This document shows positions 42,050 to 51,277 of a DNA stretch of 64,000 bases, one piece after another. The notes beneath the pieces were generated by a model. That model made no database searches. It was not told the DNA's origin and was given only the letters and a program-made list of their open reading frames with translations. The stretch covers positions 1-64,000 of the forward strand of contig DASXLW010000120.1 in NCBI GenBank assembly GCA_036496025.1. Direction: 5' to 3'. The stretch comes from PALSA-505 sp036496025 (GTDB taxonomy: Bacteria > Actinomycetota > Actinomycetes > Streptosporangiales > Streptosporangiaceae). A program made the position numbers and the translations under genes. The number at the start of each line of letters is the position of its first letter. The first letter of the stretch is position 1.

Positions 42050-45000
42050 ATGGGACGGATCCGTGCTGCGCGCCCGGCGGAGGCCGGGCAGGGATGGGTG
42101 CGGCGGCTGGCCGGCTACTGCTGGCGGTACCGCCGCAATACCGTCATCGCTATCGGCGCCTCGCTGCTGGCCGCGCTGGTCACCGCGGTCATCCCGCTGA
42201 TACAGCGGCGGATCATCGACAACGTGATCGTCACGCACACCGAGTCGATCTGGCCGCTGGCGATCGCGCTGGTGGTCGCGGCGCTGGTCACCTTCGGCGC
42301 GGTCTACGTGCGGCGGTACATGGGCGGCCGGGTATCCCTCGACGTTCAGCATGACCTGCGCACCGAGCTGCTCGGCTCGCTGTCCCGGCTGGACGGCGCG
42401 CGCCAGGACGAACTGCACACCGGGCAGGTCGTGAGCCGCTCGATCTCCGACCTCAACATGGTGCAGGGCCTGCTCAGCATGATCCCGGTGACGGCGGGCA
42501 ACCTGGTGTTGTTCGCGGCCTCGCTGGTCATCATGCTGTTTCTCTCCCCGCTGCTGACCGTGGTCGCGCTGCTGGTCGGCCCGGCGCTGTACCTGGTGAC
42601 GCTCGCGTCCCGGCGGCGGCTGTTCCCGTCGAGCTGGCACGCCCAGCAGCAGTCCGGTGCCGTGGCCGGCGTGGTGGAGGCCGCGGTCACCGGCGTGCGG
42701 GTGGTCAAGGGATTCGGCCAGGAGGAACAGGAGCTTGACCGCCTGGAGGAGGCCAGCAGGCGGCTGTTCGCCTCACGGGTGCGGACCGTGCGCATGATGG
42801 CCAGGTACAGCCCCGCGCTGCAGGCCATCCCCGCGTTCGGCCAGATCGGCGTGCTCGCGCTGGGCGGCTGGCTAGCCATCCACGGCTCGATCACGCTGGG
42901 CACCTTCCTGGCCTTCTCCTCCTACCTGGCCCAGATGGTCGGCCCGGTGCGCATGCTCACCTACCTGATCACGCTCGGCCAGGAGGCGCGGGCGAGCGTG
43001 ATCCGGGTGTTCGAGGCGATCGACTCGCGCCCGCTGATCACCGAGAAGCCGGCCGCGGCCGCGCTGCCGGCCGACGCGGCCGGGGTGGAGTTCGACGACG
43101 TTCACTTCGGCTACGCGCCGGAGCAGCCGGTGCTGAACGGCTTGTCGCTGCGGGCCGAGCCGGGCGAGACGCTGGCCATCATCGGCGCGTCCGGCTCAGG
43201 GAAGTCCACCGTGTCGCTGCTGCTGGCGCGGTTCTACGACGTCGACGCGGGAGCGGTCAGGATCGGCGGGCACGACGTGCGGGATGTCACGCTGAATTCG
43301 CTCCGGTCCGCGATCGGCCTGGTGCTGGAGGACAGCTTCCTGTTCTCCGACACGGTGCGGGCCAACGTCGCCTTCGGCCGCCCCGAAGCCACCGACGAGC
43401 AGGTGGTCGCGGCGGCGCGGGCCGCGGAGGCCGAGGAGTTCATCACCGAGCTCCCGGACGGATACGACACGGTCATCGGCGAGCAGGGGCTGAGCCTGTC
43501 CGGCGGCCAGCGGCAGCGGATCGCGCTGGCCCGCGCGCTGCTCACCGACCCCCGGATCCTCGTCCTCGACGACGCCACGTCCTCGATAGACCCGCGGATG
43601 GAGGCGGAGATCCACGACACGTTGCGCCGGGTGATGCGCGGCCGCACCACGCTGCTGATCGCGCACCGCCGGTCCACGCTGCAGCTCGCGGACCGGATCG
43701 CGGTGCTGCACGAGGGCCGGGTCGCCGACGTGGGCAGCCACGAGGAACTCATGCAACGCAGCCCGCGCTACCGGCTGCTGCTGGCCGGGCCCGACGACGC
43801 CGAGATCTATGACGGCGAGGACGCCGAACCTTATGACGGCGAGGACGCCGTGCCGGCCGGCGCCGGTGCCGTTGCGCTGGCCGCGCCCGCCGGGACCGCG
43901 GCCCCCGCCCGGACCGCGGGCCGAGCCCGGGCGCAGGCGGCCGGCCGCCGCGGTGGCGGCGACAGCTGGGACGGCATGCTGGCCAGCCTCCCGCCCAGCC
44001 CCAAGCTGATGGCCCAGCTGGAGGCGCTGCCGCCGGCCAACGACGTCCCGCACGTGGATCAGGCCGAGGCGCGGGCGCCCGAGCCGCGGTTCACGCTGCG
44101 CAAGCTGCTCAAGCCGTTCCTCATCGCGCTGGTGGCCGGGCTCATCCTCGATGGCCTGGACGCCCTGGCCACGCTGGCGCTGCCCGCCCTGGTCCGGGGC
44201 GGCATCGACAACGGCGTGGCGACCAAGACGTTCCACGCGATCGTGCTCGTGTCGCTGATCGGGCTGGCCATCGTGCTCGCCGACTGGGTGGTCAACATCG
44301 CGGAGACCATGGTCATCGGGCGCAACGGCGAGCGGCTGCTGTACGCGCTGCGGATCAAGATCTTCGCGCACCTGCAGCGGCTCGGGCTCGACTTCTACGA
44401 ACGGGAGCTGTCCGGCCGGATCATGACCCGGATGACGACCGACGTGGACGCGCTGTCCTCGTTCCTGCAGACCGGCCTGGTCACCGCGGTCAGCTCGGTC
44501 CTGTCGTTCTTCGGCGTGCTGGCGGCCCTCCTCGTGATCAACCTCAGGCTGGGCCTGACCGTACTGTCGATCATCCCGCTGCTCGTCGTTGCGACCTTGA
44601 TCTTCCGGGCCAAGTCGTCGAAGGCGTACAACGAGGCCAGGGAGAAGGTCAGCGCGGTCAATGCCGACCTGCAGGAGAACGTGGCCGGGCTGCGGGTGAC
44701 CCAGGCCTACCGCCGTGAGGAACGCAACCGGGCCCGGTTCGCCGCGCGCAGTGCCTCCTACCGGGTGAGCAGGCTGCGGGCCCAGCGCTATATCGCGCTG
44801 TACTTCCCGTTCGTCCAGGCGCTGTCCACGATCGCCGGGGCCCTGGTGCTGGTGGTCGCGACCGGCCAGGTGCGCTCCGGCGCGCTGACGGCGGGCGCCC
44901 TGATCGCCTACCTGCTCTACATCGACCTGTTCTTCGCGCCGGTGCAGCAGATGTCGCAGGTATTCGACGGCTACCAGCAGGCGGTGGTCGGGCTGCGCCG

Positions 45001-45841
45001 GATCCGGCAACTGCTCGCGGTCCCGACCACGACGCCGTCGGCCAGCCACCCCCGGCCGGTGGGACGGCTGAGCGGCCGGGTCGAGCTGCGCGATGCCCGG
45101 TTCCGGTACGACGGGGCGCACCGGGACGCGGTCCGCGGGGTCAACCTGAGCATCGAGCCCGGCGAGACCGTGGCGCTGGTCGGCCAGACCGGCGCGGGAA
45201 AGTCGACTCTGGTCAAGCTGGTGGCGCGGTTCTACGACGTGACCGGGGGAGCGGTGCTGGTGGACGGGGTGGACATCCGCGAATACGACCTGGCCGGCTA
45301 CCGGCACCAGCTGGGCGTGGTGCCGCAGGAGCCCTACCTGTTCTCCGGTACCGTCGCCGACTCCATCGCCTACGGCCGTCCGGACGCCGCCCAGGCCGAG
45401 GTGGAGGCGGCGGCCCGGGCCGTGGGGGCGCACGAGATGATCGAGGCGCTGCCCGGCGGATACGACCACCTGGTGGGCGAGCGCGGCCGCAACCTGTCCG
45501 CGGGCCAGCGCCAGCTCGTCGCGCTGGCCCGGGCGCAGCTGGTGGATCCGGCCATCCTGCTGCTCGACGAGGCGACGTCCGCGCTCGACCTGGCGTCCGA
45601 GGCCGCGGTGACCCGCGCGATCGGCCGGCTCACCACGCAGCGCACCACGCTGGTGGTGGCGCACCGGCTGACCACCGCGGCCCGGGCGGACCGCATCGTG
45701 GTGGTGGACGGCGGCCAGATCGCCGAGACCGGCAGTCATGACGAGCTGCTCGCGATGGGCGGCACGTACGCGTCGCTCTGGGACGCGTTCACCGGGGGCC
45801 AGGAGCTCAGCCGCTCCGGCAGCCTGGCCAGCGCCGGGTAA
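42050..45841 (+). CDS. Fused heterodimeric ABC exporter (TMD-NBD-TMD-NBD)
   Basis: A 1263-residue type IV ABC exporter with both halves in one chain. Half 1: six spans (residues about 20-310), Walker A GASGSGKST near 379, LSGGQRQR, and ILVLDDATSSID, where Asp replaces the catalytic Glu. A charged Ala/Pro linker follows (about 590-680). Half 2: six spans (about 690-980), Walker A GQTGAGKST near 1044, LSAGQRQL, and ILLLDEATSALD with intact Glu. One composite ATP site is thus degenerate, as in TM287/288 or BmrCD, which are usually two genes. Drug or lipid export is expected. No partner gene is adjacent. Confidence 0.93.
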   Translation: MGRIRAARPAEAGQGWVRRLAGYCWRYRRNTVIAIGASLLAALVTAVIPLIQRRIIDNVIVTHTESIWPLAIALVVAALVTFGAVYVRRYMGGRVSLDVQHDLRTELLGSLSRLDGARQDELHTGQVVSRSISDLNMVQGLLSMIPVTAGNLVLFAASLVIMLFLSPLLTVVALLVGPALYLVTLASRRRLFPSSWHAQQQSGAVAGVVEAAVTGVRVVKGFGQEEQELDRLEEASRRLFASRVRTVRMMARYSPALQAIPAFGQIGVLALGGWLAIHGSITLGTFLAFSSYLAQMVGPVRMLTYLITLGQEARASVIRVFEAIDSRPLITEKPAAAALPADAAGVEFDDVHFGYAPEQPVLNGLSLRAEPGETLAIIGASGSGKSTVSLLLARFYDVDAGAVRIGGHDVRDVTLNSLRSAIGLVLEDSFLFSDTVRANVAFGRPEATDEQVVAAARAAEAEEFITELPDGYDTVIGEQGLSLSGGQRQRIALARALLTDPRILVLDDATSSIDPRMEAEIHDTLRRVMRGRTTLLIAHRRSTLQLADRIAVLHEGRVADVGSHEELMQRSPRYRLLLAGPDDAEIYDGEDAEPYDGEDAVPAGAGAVALAAPAGTAAPARTAGRARAQAAGRRGGGDSWDGMLASLPPSPKLMAQLEALPPANDVPHVDQAEARAPEPRFTLRKLLKPFLIALVAGLILDGLDALATLALPALVRGGIDNGVATKTFHAIVLVSLIGLAIVLADWVVNIAETMVIGRNGERLLYALRIKIFAHLQRLGLDFYERELSGRIMTRMTTDVDALSSFLQTGLVTAVSSVLSFFGVLAALLVINLRLGLTVLSIIPLLVVATLIFRAKSSKAYNEAREKVSAVNADLQENVAGLRVTQAYRREERNRARFAARSASYRVSRLRAQRYIALYFPFVQALSTIAGALVLVVATGQVRSGALTAGALIAYLLYIDLFFAPVQQMSQVFDGYQQAVVGLRRIRQLLAVPTTTPSASHPRPVGRLSGRVELRDARFRYDGAHRDAVRGVNLSIEPGETVALVGQTGAGKSTLVKLVARFYDVTGGAVLVDGVDIREYDLAGYRHQLGVVPQEPYLFSGTVADSIAYGRPDAAQAEVEAAARAVGAHEMIEALPGGYDHLVGERGRNLSAGQRQLVALARAQLVDPAILLLDEATSALDLASEAAVTRAIGRLTTQRTTLVVAHRLTTAARADRIVVVDGGQIAETGSHDELLAMGGTYASLWDAFTGGQELSRSGSLASAG

Positions 45842-45876
45842 TCCGGGCTGGGCGCCATCCGTTCCCGGGACGCACG

Positions 45877-45900
45877 ATGCGCGTGCTTATGCGCGTGCTT
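45877..45900. repeat. Perfect 12-bp tandem repeat
   Basis: ATGCGCGTGCTT occurs twice without a gap at 45877-45888 and 45889-45900, upstream of the DUF397 gene. Confidence 0.8.
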
Positions 45901-45912
45901 CGTCCCGTACGG

Positions 45913-45932
45913 ATGCACGTGCATGCTAGAAT
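45913..45932 (+). promoter_or_regulatory. Palindrome and -10 upstream of the DUF397 gene
   Basis: The perfect palindrome ATGCACGTGCAT (45913-45924) ends two bases before TAGAAT (45927-45932), a good -10. The -35 is not clear, so an activator could bind the palindrome. The start would be about 100 nt before the gene. Confidence 0.4.
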
Positions 45933-46038
45933 CCCCGCGTAGTAAGGCGATCGAGACGATTCACCCCGGGATGGGCCGGACGAATTTGCGACCGTCCGAG
46001 CACGGGTCGGCCGTATTCGCGACGCTGCGAGGAGGGCG

Positions 46039-46272
46039 ATGGGCACGCGCAACGGGATGCCGTCGTCCAGCCTGGCTGACGCCGAATGGCAGTCGAGCCA
46101 GCACGGTGATCGCGGGGCCGCCCGCGTCGAGATGGCCGTCCTGCCCGGCGGGTCGATCGCGATGCGTAACTCCCGCCATCCGGGCGGTCCCGCGCTGATC
46201 TACACCCACGCCGAGATCGAGGCGTTCATCGCGGGGGCCAAGGACGGGGACTTTGACGATTTGATCGCTTAA
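46039..46272 (+). CDS. DUF397 domain protein, without an XRE partner
   Basis: A 77-residue protein. WQSSQHGDRGAARVEMA, SIAMRNSRHPGGPALIYTHAEI and FIAGAKDGDFDDL match the DUF397 pattern (W-x-S-S, VRDS, F-x-x-G-x-x-DGEFD). In actinomycetes such proteins usually sit beside an XRE regulator and antagonise it or act in development; no such gene is within this window. ATG at 46039 follows GGAGGGCG. Confidence 0.85.
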   Translation: MGTRNGMPSSSLADAEWQSSQHGDRGAARVEMAVLPGGSIAMRNSRHPGGPALIYTHAEIEAFIAGAKDGDFDDLIA

Positions 46273-46289
46273 TGGGGGGAGCGGGGGCG

Positions 46290-46336
46290 CCGGACCGACG
46301 TCTCGCCGTGGCTGCTGCGGCGAGACCTCGGTCCGG
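46290..46336. terminator. Strong hairpin between DUF397 and GH4 genes
   Basis: Arms of 18 bp (46290-46307 and 46319-46336) pair at 17 positions, with the loop GTGGCTGCTGC. It lies between convergent genes and can serve as a terminator for both; there is no T-run. Confidence 0.65.
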
Positions 46337-46441
46337 GAACCAGGTTCCCGGCCGGCCCGGCTCGCCGGCGCCCGGTCGGCGAGACCTGCCCGGCTAGCCC
46401 GTCAGGCCGGTCAGTCCGCAATCGCCGGGGGATCAGACCGT

Positions 46442-46494
46442 GAGCGGGGATCGGTCCGAGAGCGGGGATCGGTCCGAGAGCGGGATCAGTCCGT
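46442..46494. repeat. 18-bp tandem repeat at the GH4 gene end
   Basis: GAGCGGGGATCGGTCCGA occurs at 46442 and 46460 without change, and a third shortened copy at 46478 reaches over the stop codon of the GH4 gene. Confidence 0.8.
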
Positions 46495-47799
46495 GAGCGC
46501 CGGGGGGAGCAGCGCGCGGTGCGCCGCGAGCAGGTCGTCGCACATCGCGACGATCTGCGAGGTCGTCAGCGTGGCGGCGGCATTCGGGTCCAGCAGCGCC
46601 GCCTGGTAGACGTGGTCCCGCCGGCCGTCCAGGACCGCGCGGACGGTCAACTCGACCACGTTGAGGAAGGTGCGGTTGAGCGCCGCGAGCTGGGCGGGCA
46701 GCGCGCCGACCGGCCGTGGCCGCGCGCCGTGCGCGCCTACGTCGCAGGGGACCTCGACGCAGCACGACCCGGGCAGGTTGGCGATCAGCCCGTCGTTGCG
46801 CACGTTCACGTAGAGCTCATACTCGGTGCCGGTCTCCAGCGCGTAGATGAACTGCGACGCGAGCTCGTCGGTGGGCTCCAGGTCGAGCGGCTTGCCCTCG
46901 TCGAGATCGCGGCGCAGCGACTCCAGCTCGTTCAGGTTCTCCTCTGATCGGGCCAGGTAGTCGCCCACGAAGATGCGGAACCGCTCGATCTGGTCGTCGT
47001 GCCGCATGAACCACGGCACGTACTCGGCGGAATGCTCGCTGGACTCGGTGGGGAAGTAGCCGAACCTGCGGAACAGCTCCACCCGCACCCGTCGCTGCAG
47101 CTCCGGGGAGCCTTTGACGATCTCGGCCAGGCGCGGGTAGAGGGACCGGCCCTCGTGCTCGAACCGGAGCACGAACGCCTGGTGGTTGAACCCCGCGGTG
47201 GTGAAGCTGACCTCGGCCGGATCCAGGCCGACCAGCCCGGCCAGGAAGGCGTGCGTGTCCCGGACCGAGTGGCATAGCCCGAACACGCGCTGGAACGCCG
47301 TGCCCTCGTATACGGCCCAGGGCAGCATGGCCATCGGGTTGGTGTAGTTGAGCAGATAGGCGTCCGGGCACAGCTCGGCCATGTCGCGCCCGATCCCGAC
47401 CACCACGGGGATGGTGCGCAGGCCGCGGAAGATGCCGCCGATGCCCAGCGTGTCCGCGATGGTCTGCCGCACGCCGTAGCGGGCCGGGATCTCGAAGTCC
47501 AGCCGGGTCGCCTGGTACCCGCCCACCTGGATCTCGTTGATGACGTAGCGGGCGCCGGCCAGCACCTCGGAGCGGTCCGACGAGGACGTCACGGCTGCGC
47601 CGCACCCGGTCTGGGCGACGATACGGCGGGCCAGCGTGTCGGCATGCGCGAGGCGCCCGGCATCGATGTCGTGCAGCGCCAGCTCCAGCTCGGAACTAAA
47701 CTCGCGGTAGCCGCACAGGTCCGTGACGACGTTGCGGGTGAACTCGATGCTGCCGGCGCCGATGAATGCAACCTTGATCACGGATCGATAGTGTTCCAT
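46486..47799 (-). CDS. melA: GH4 family alpha-galactosidase-like glycosidase
   Basis: A 437-residue glycosidase of family GH4, which uses NAD+ and a divalent metal to oxidise and eliminate the glycoside bond. The NAD loop is VAFIGAGSIEFTRNVVTDL; LLNYTNPMAMLPW, GLCHSVRDTH (metal-binding Cys) and TAGFNHQAFVLRF (metal-binding His) follow. The nearest recalled group is MelA alpha-galactosidase; phospho-glucosidase specificity cannot be ruled out. ATG at 47799 has AGAAGGA upstream. It is divergent from the sugar importer genes. Confidence 0.9.
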   Translation of the reverse strand: MEHYRSVIKVAFIGAGSIEFTRNVVTDLCGYREFSSELELALHDIDAGRLAHADTLARRIVAQTGCGAAVTSSSDRSEVLAGARYVINEIQVGGYQATRLDFEIPARYGVRQTIADTLGIGGIFRGLRTIPVVVGIGRDMAELCPDAYLLNYTNPMAMLPWAVYEGTAFQRVFGLCHSVRDTHAFLAGLVGLDPAEVSFTTAGFNHQAFVLRFEHEGRSLYPRLAEIVKGSPELQRRVRVELFRRFGYFPTESSEHSAEYVPWFMRHDDQIERFRIFVGDYLARSEENLNELESLRRDLDEGKPLDLEPTDELASQFIYALETGTEYELYVNVRNDGLIANLPGSCCVEVPCDVGAHGARPRPVGALPAQLAALNRTFLNVVELTVRAVLDGRRDHVYQAALLDPNAAATLTTSQIVAMCDDLLAAHRALLPPALTD

Positions 47800-48142
47800 T
47801 TCCTTCTTCTGCGAGCAACAGCGCGCAGGAACTTGCAGCAGCGCGGCGCTGGCCGCCGACCCGGAGCGTCCCCGGCGAGGCCGCAGCGGCCGCGCCCGGG
47901 CCAGGCCTCGCGCGAAGGATGTGCTGCTCTCTCGCGTGCGGCGCCCGCTCAGCCTCGATAACACGTCGCTCACAGCTTGGGCAAAAGCACTCCGTTCGGC
48001 TTGACACCGGCCCGCAGGTTCGCGCGATGATGTCTCAAACATTCACGATTCGCGCAAGAGTCGTCGACGCGTCGGCAATCCGAGGGCGGATGCCCAGGTC
48101 GGCCACGGTCGTGCCCGAGCGCGGGCTCGGAGGCAAGGGCAA
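47800..48142. other. Divergent regulatory region between GH4 and sugar importer
   Basis: 343 bp with no gene. It holds the TTGACA promoter candidate for the importer at 48001. GGCAAAAGC at 47980-47988 resembles the half-site AGCAAAA of the palindrome before the DeoR gene and might be bound by the same regulator. Confidence 0.5.
48001..48031 (+). promoter_or_regulatory. Possible promoter of the sugar importer operon
   Basis: A perfect TTGACA at 48001-48006 is followed after 19 bp by GATGAT (48026-48031), a weak -10. The long spacer suggests dependence on an activator or a different sigma factor. Confidence 0.35.
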
Positions 48143-49438
48143 ATGAGAACGCACCGGCTCGGCGTGCTACTGGGGTCCACGCTGGTTGCCCTCGGCCTGG
48201 TGGCCTGCGGCACGGGCAGCGGCAACGGATCGGGCGGGAACGGCAAGTCGATCACGATCTGGGAGGGGTACACGGGTCCGGAGGGCAAGGCGTTCGCCCA
48301 CCTGATCACCGAGTACCAGCAGCAGAACCCCGGGCAGAAGGTCAGCAGCCTGTACGTCAACAACGACAACTCGCTGCAGAAGGTCCTCACCGCCGTGCGC
48401 GGTGGCAGCGTGCCCGACATCGCCTACCTTTACGGCTCCTGGGCCCCGAACGTGGCCCAGATTCCTCAGGTCGAGACGCTGAACAGCCTGGTGAAGCAGC
48501 CCGGCGTGAACTGGAACGACTTCTGGGTGGGCGAGCGCGATGTGGCCACCGTCAACGGCCGCGTCATCGGCATCCCGGCGCTGGTCGACAACCTGGCCGT
48601 GGTCTACAACAAGACGCTGTTCGCCCAGGCCGGCCTGCAGCCGCCCGGCCCGGGGTGGACCTGGAACCAGTTCGTGGCCGACGCCAAGAAGCTGACCAAC
48701 CCAGCCAAGAAGCAGTTCGGCACCGCCTATGTGACCCCCGGCAGCGAAGACACCGTGTGGCACTGGGAGGTGCTGCTCTGGGAGGCCGGCGGGAAGATCC
48801 TCACCCCGGACAACAAGCAGGCCGCGTTCGACTCCCCGGCCGGCCTGAAGTCGCTGACCACGCTGCAGACCATGGCCGTGCATGACAAGTCCATGTACCT
48901 GGACCCGACCGACCAGGCCTACGCCAACGTGTTCAACTCCGGCAAGATCGGCATGCTGGTGACCGGCCCCTGGGACCTGGGCGTGTTCCCGAATGTGCAC
49001 TACGGCGTGCAGATCATGCCCTCGTTCCCCGGCACCAGCGGCGGTCACCAGACCATCTCGGGACCGGACAACTGGGTGATCTTCAACAACGGCTCCGACC
49101 GGGTCAAGGCGGCGGAGAAGTTCCTGCTGTGGCTCACCGCCCCGGCTCAGGTGAAGTCCTTCTCGCTGCGCACCGGGGACCTGCCGACCCGGGCCTCGGT
49201 GGCCAACGCCGCCGGATTCCAGGCCGGCATGAACCAGGCGCTCCCCGGCGTGGACACCTTCATCAAGAACCTCGGCAACGTCAGGCAGGCCCGGCCGCAG
49301 ATCCCCACCTACCCGAAGATCTCCCAGGTGCTCGGCAACATGGTGGTCTCGGTGCTGCTCGGCAAGAGCCAGCCCGCGGCCGCGCTGCACAGCGCCGCGC
49401 AGCAGGTCAACCAGATTCTCGCCCACCCGAACCAGTAA
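48143..49438 (+). CDS. Sugar ABC transporter substrate-binding lipoprotein
   Basis: A 431-residue extracellular solute-binding protein (family 1). A signal peptide ends in the lipobox LGLVACG, so the Cys near residue 22 should be lipidated. The mature part begins after a Gly/Ser/Asn linker with SITIWEGYTGPEGKAFAHLI, typical of oligosaccharide binders, and contains VTGPWDLGVF. It is followed by two permease genes without an ATPase gene, so a shared MsiK-like ATPase is expected (known from Streptomyces). Confidence 0.94.
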   Translation: MRTHRLGVLLGSTLVALGLVACGTGSGNGSGGNGKSITIWEGYTGPEGKAFAHLITEYQQQNPGQKVSSLYVNNDNSLQKVLTAVRGGSVPDIAYLYGSWAPNVAQIPQVETLNSLVKQPGVNWNDFWVGERDVATVNGRVIGIPALVDNLAVVYNKTLFAQAGLQPPGPGWTWNQFVADAKKLTNPAKKQFGTAYVTPGSEDTVWHWEVLLWEAGGKILTPDNKQAAFDSPAGLKSLTTLQTMAVHDKSMYLDPTDQAYANVFNSGKIGMLVTGPWDLGVFPNVHYGVQIMPSFPGTSGGHQTISGPDNWVIFNNGSDRVKAAEKFLLWLTAPAQVKSFSLRTGDLPTRASVANAAGFQAGMNQALPGVDTFIKNLGNVRQARPQIPTYPKISQVLGNMVVSVLLGKSQPAAALHSAAQQVNQILAHPNQ

Positions 49439-49439
49439 C

Positions 49440-50402
49440 GTGGCGACGCGAACCCGTGACGTGGCGGCATCGGAGGCCTCGCTCAGCCGCCGGCGCCTGA
49501 GGGCGGCGGCCAGCGCCCGGGCCCGCGTCACCCGCTCGGAGCACTTCACCGGGTGGGCGTTCGTGACGCCCGGGGTGGCGATCATCCTGCTGTTCGGCGC
49601 GGTTCCCGTGGTCTGGTCCGCGGTCATGTCGTTCCAGCAAAACAACCTGCTGTCGCCGGACACGCCCTACGTCGGGCTGCACAACTACCGGACCCTGCTG
49701 CACGACCCTGTCGTGGCCCAGGCGGTCGAGCACACGCTCGTCTACACGGCCCTGTTCGTCCCCGGCAGCATGGTGGTCGGCCTGTTCCTGGCCGTGGCGA
49801 TGAACAGGAGCATCCGGTTCATCAACTTCTACCGGACCGCCGCCTACGCCACGATGGCGATATCCACGATCAGCGAGGCGCTGGTCTTCATCTGGCTGTT
49901 CGACCCGTCCTACGGCGTGGTGAACTACCTGTTCAGCCTGGTCGGCATTCCGCAGCAGCAGTTCCTCAACTCGCCATCGGAGGCGCTGTACGTGATCGTC
50001 GCGATGACGATCTGGGGCTGGACCGGCTTCTCCGTGGTGATCTACCTGGCCGCGCTGCAGGGGATCCCGCAGCACCTGATCGACGCGGCGGCGACCGACG
50101 GGGCCAGCGCCTGGGCGACGTTCCGGCGGGTGACGGTGCCGCTGCTCAGCCCCGCGTCGCTGTTCCTGGCGGTCTGGCTCACGATCAACGCGCTGCAGTT
50201 GTTCGACGAGGTCTACCTGAGCACGCAGGGCGGTCCGCTGAACTCCACCACCGTGCTCGTGTACTACCTGTTTGAGCAGGCGTTCGTGAACTTCAACTTC
50301 GGCTATGCATCCGCAATCGCCTACTTCCTGTTCCTCATCATCCTGGTGGTCACCGCGATCCAGTTCCGGGTCGGCCGGCGGCTCACCTACTACCGGTCAT
50401 GA
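49440..50402 (+). CDS. Sugar ABC transporter permease (MalF/UgpA type)
   Basis: A 320-residue membrane protein with six predicted spans. The EAA loop is LIDAAATDGASAWATFRRVTVPLLSP, which contacts the ATPase. GTG at 49440, one base after the upstream stop. Its end overlaps the next permease as ATGA. Confidence 0.94.
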   Translation: MATRTRDVAASEASLSRRRLRAAASARARVTRSEHFTGWAFVTPGVAIILLFGAVPVVWSAVMSFQQNNLLSPDTPYVGLHNYRTLLHDPVVAQAVEHTLVYTALFVPGSMVVGLFLAVAMNRSIRFINFYRTAAYATMAISTISEALVFIWLFDPSYGVVNYLFSLVGIPQQQFLNSPSEALYVIVAMTIWGWTGFSVVIYLAALQGIPQHLIDAAATDGASAWATFRRVTVPLLSPASLFLAVWLTINALQLFDEVYLSTQGGPLNSTTVLVYYLFEQAFVNFNFGYASAIAYFLFLIILVVTAIQFRVGRRLTYYRS

Positions 50403-51277
50403 GCGCGCAGACGCATGCGGGCGCCCGCAGGAACTGGCGCTGGCTTCCGTTCAGCCCGTGGCACCTCGTGCTGCTGCCGGCCAGCCTGATCCTGATCTTC
50501 CCGTTCTTCTGGATGCTGGTGACGTCGCTGGAGACTTCGCCTGAGGCGCTGCACTTCCCGCCGATCCTGACCCCGCACGTGCTCAGGTTCGGCAATTACG
50601 CCGCCGCCTGGCAGGCAGCGCCGTTCGGGCGGTTCTTCCTGAACAGCGCCATCGTGGCGGTGGTCACCGTGATCTGCAACCTGGTGCTGTGCTCGCTGGC
50701 CGGGTACGCGTTCGCACGGATCCGGTTCCTCGGCCGGACCGCCCTGTTCGTACTGATCATGACCACGCTGATGGTGCCGTTCCAGGTGACGATGATCCCG
50801 CAGTTCCTCATCACCAAGTGGCTCGGCGTGAACGTGCTGGCCGGGGTCGGGATCAATCACATCGGGGCGCTGATTCTGCCGAACGCGGCCACCGCGTTCG
50901 GCGTGTTCTTCCTGCGGCAGTTCTTCAAGACGATGCCGGTCGAGTACGAGGAATCGGCGCGGGTTGACGGGGCGAACCGGCTGACCGTGCTGTGGCGGAT
51001 CGTGTTGCCGCTGGCCACGCCGGCGCTCGCCACGCTGGCCGCGCTGACCTTCCTGGATTCGTGGAACAACTTCCTGTGGCCGCTGATCGTCATCAACCAG
51101 ACGAACCAGATGACGCTGCCGCTCGGCCTGGCCACGTTCCAGGGCGCGCACGCCACCGAGTGGACGCTGCTGATGGCGGGCAACGTGATGAGCCTGATCC
51201 CGATGCTGATCGTCTTCTTCGCGGCCCAGCGTTACTTCATCAGGTCGGTGGCGGCGACCGGGCTCACGGGGGCGTAG
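50399..51277 (+). CDS. Sugar ABC transporter permease (MalG/UgpE type)
   Basis: A 292-residue partner permease with six spans. The EAA loop is EYEESARVDGANRLTVLWRIVLPLATPAL. The 3' end overlaps the convergent aldolase gene by 14 bp. Confidence 0.94.
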   Translation: MSAQTHAGARRNWRWLPFSPWHLVLLPASLILIFPFFWMLVTSLETSPEALHFPPILTPHVLRFGNYAAAWQAAPFGRFFLNSAIVAVVTVICNLVLCSLAGYAFARIRFLGRTALFVLIMTTLMVPFQVTMIPQFLITKWLGVNVLAGVGINHIGALILPNAATAFGVFFLRQFFKTMPVEYEESARVDGANRLTVLWRIVLPLATPALATLAALTFLDSWNNFLWPLIVINQTNQMTLPLGLATFQGAHATEWTLLMAGNVMSLIPMLIVFFAAQRYFIRSVAATGLTGA

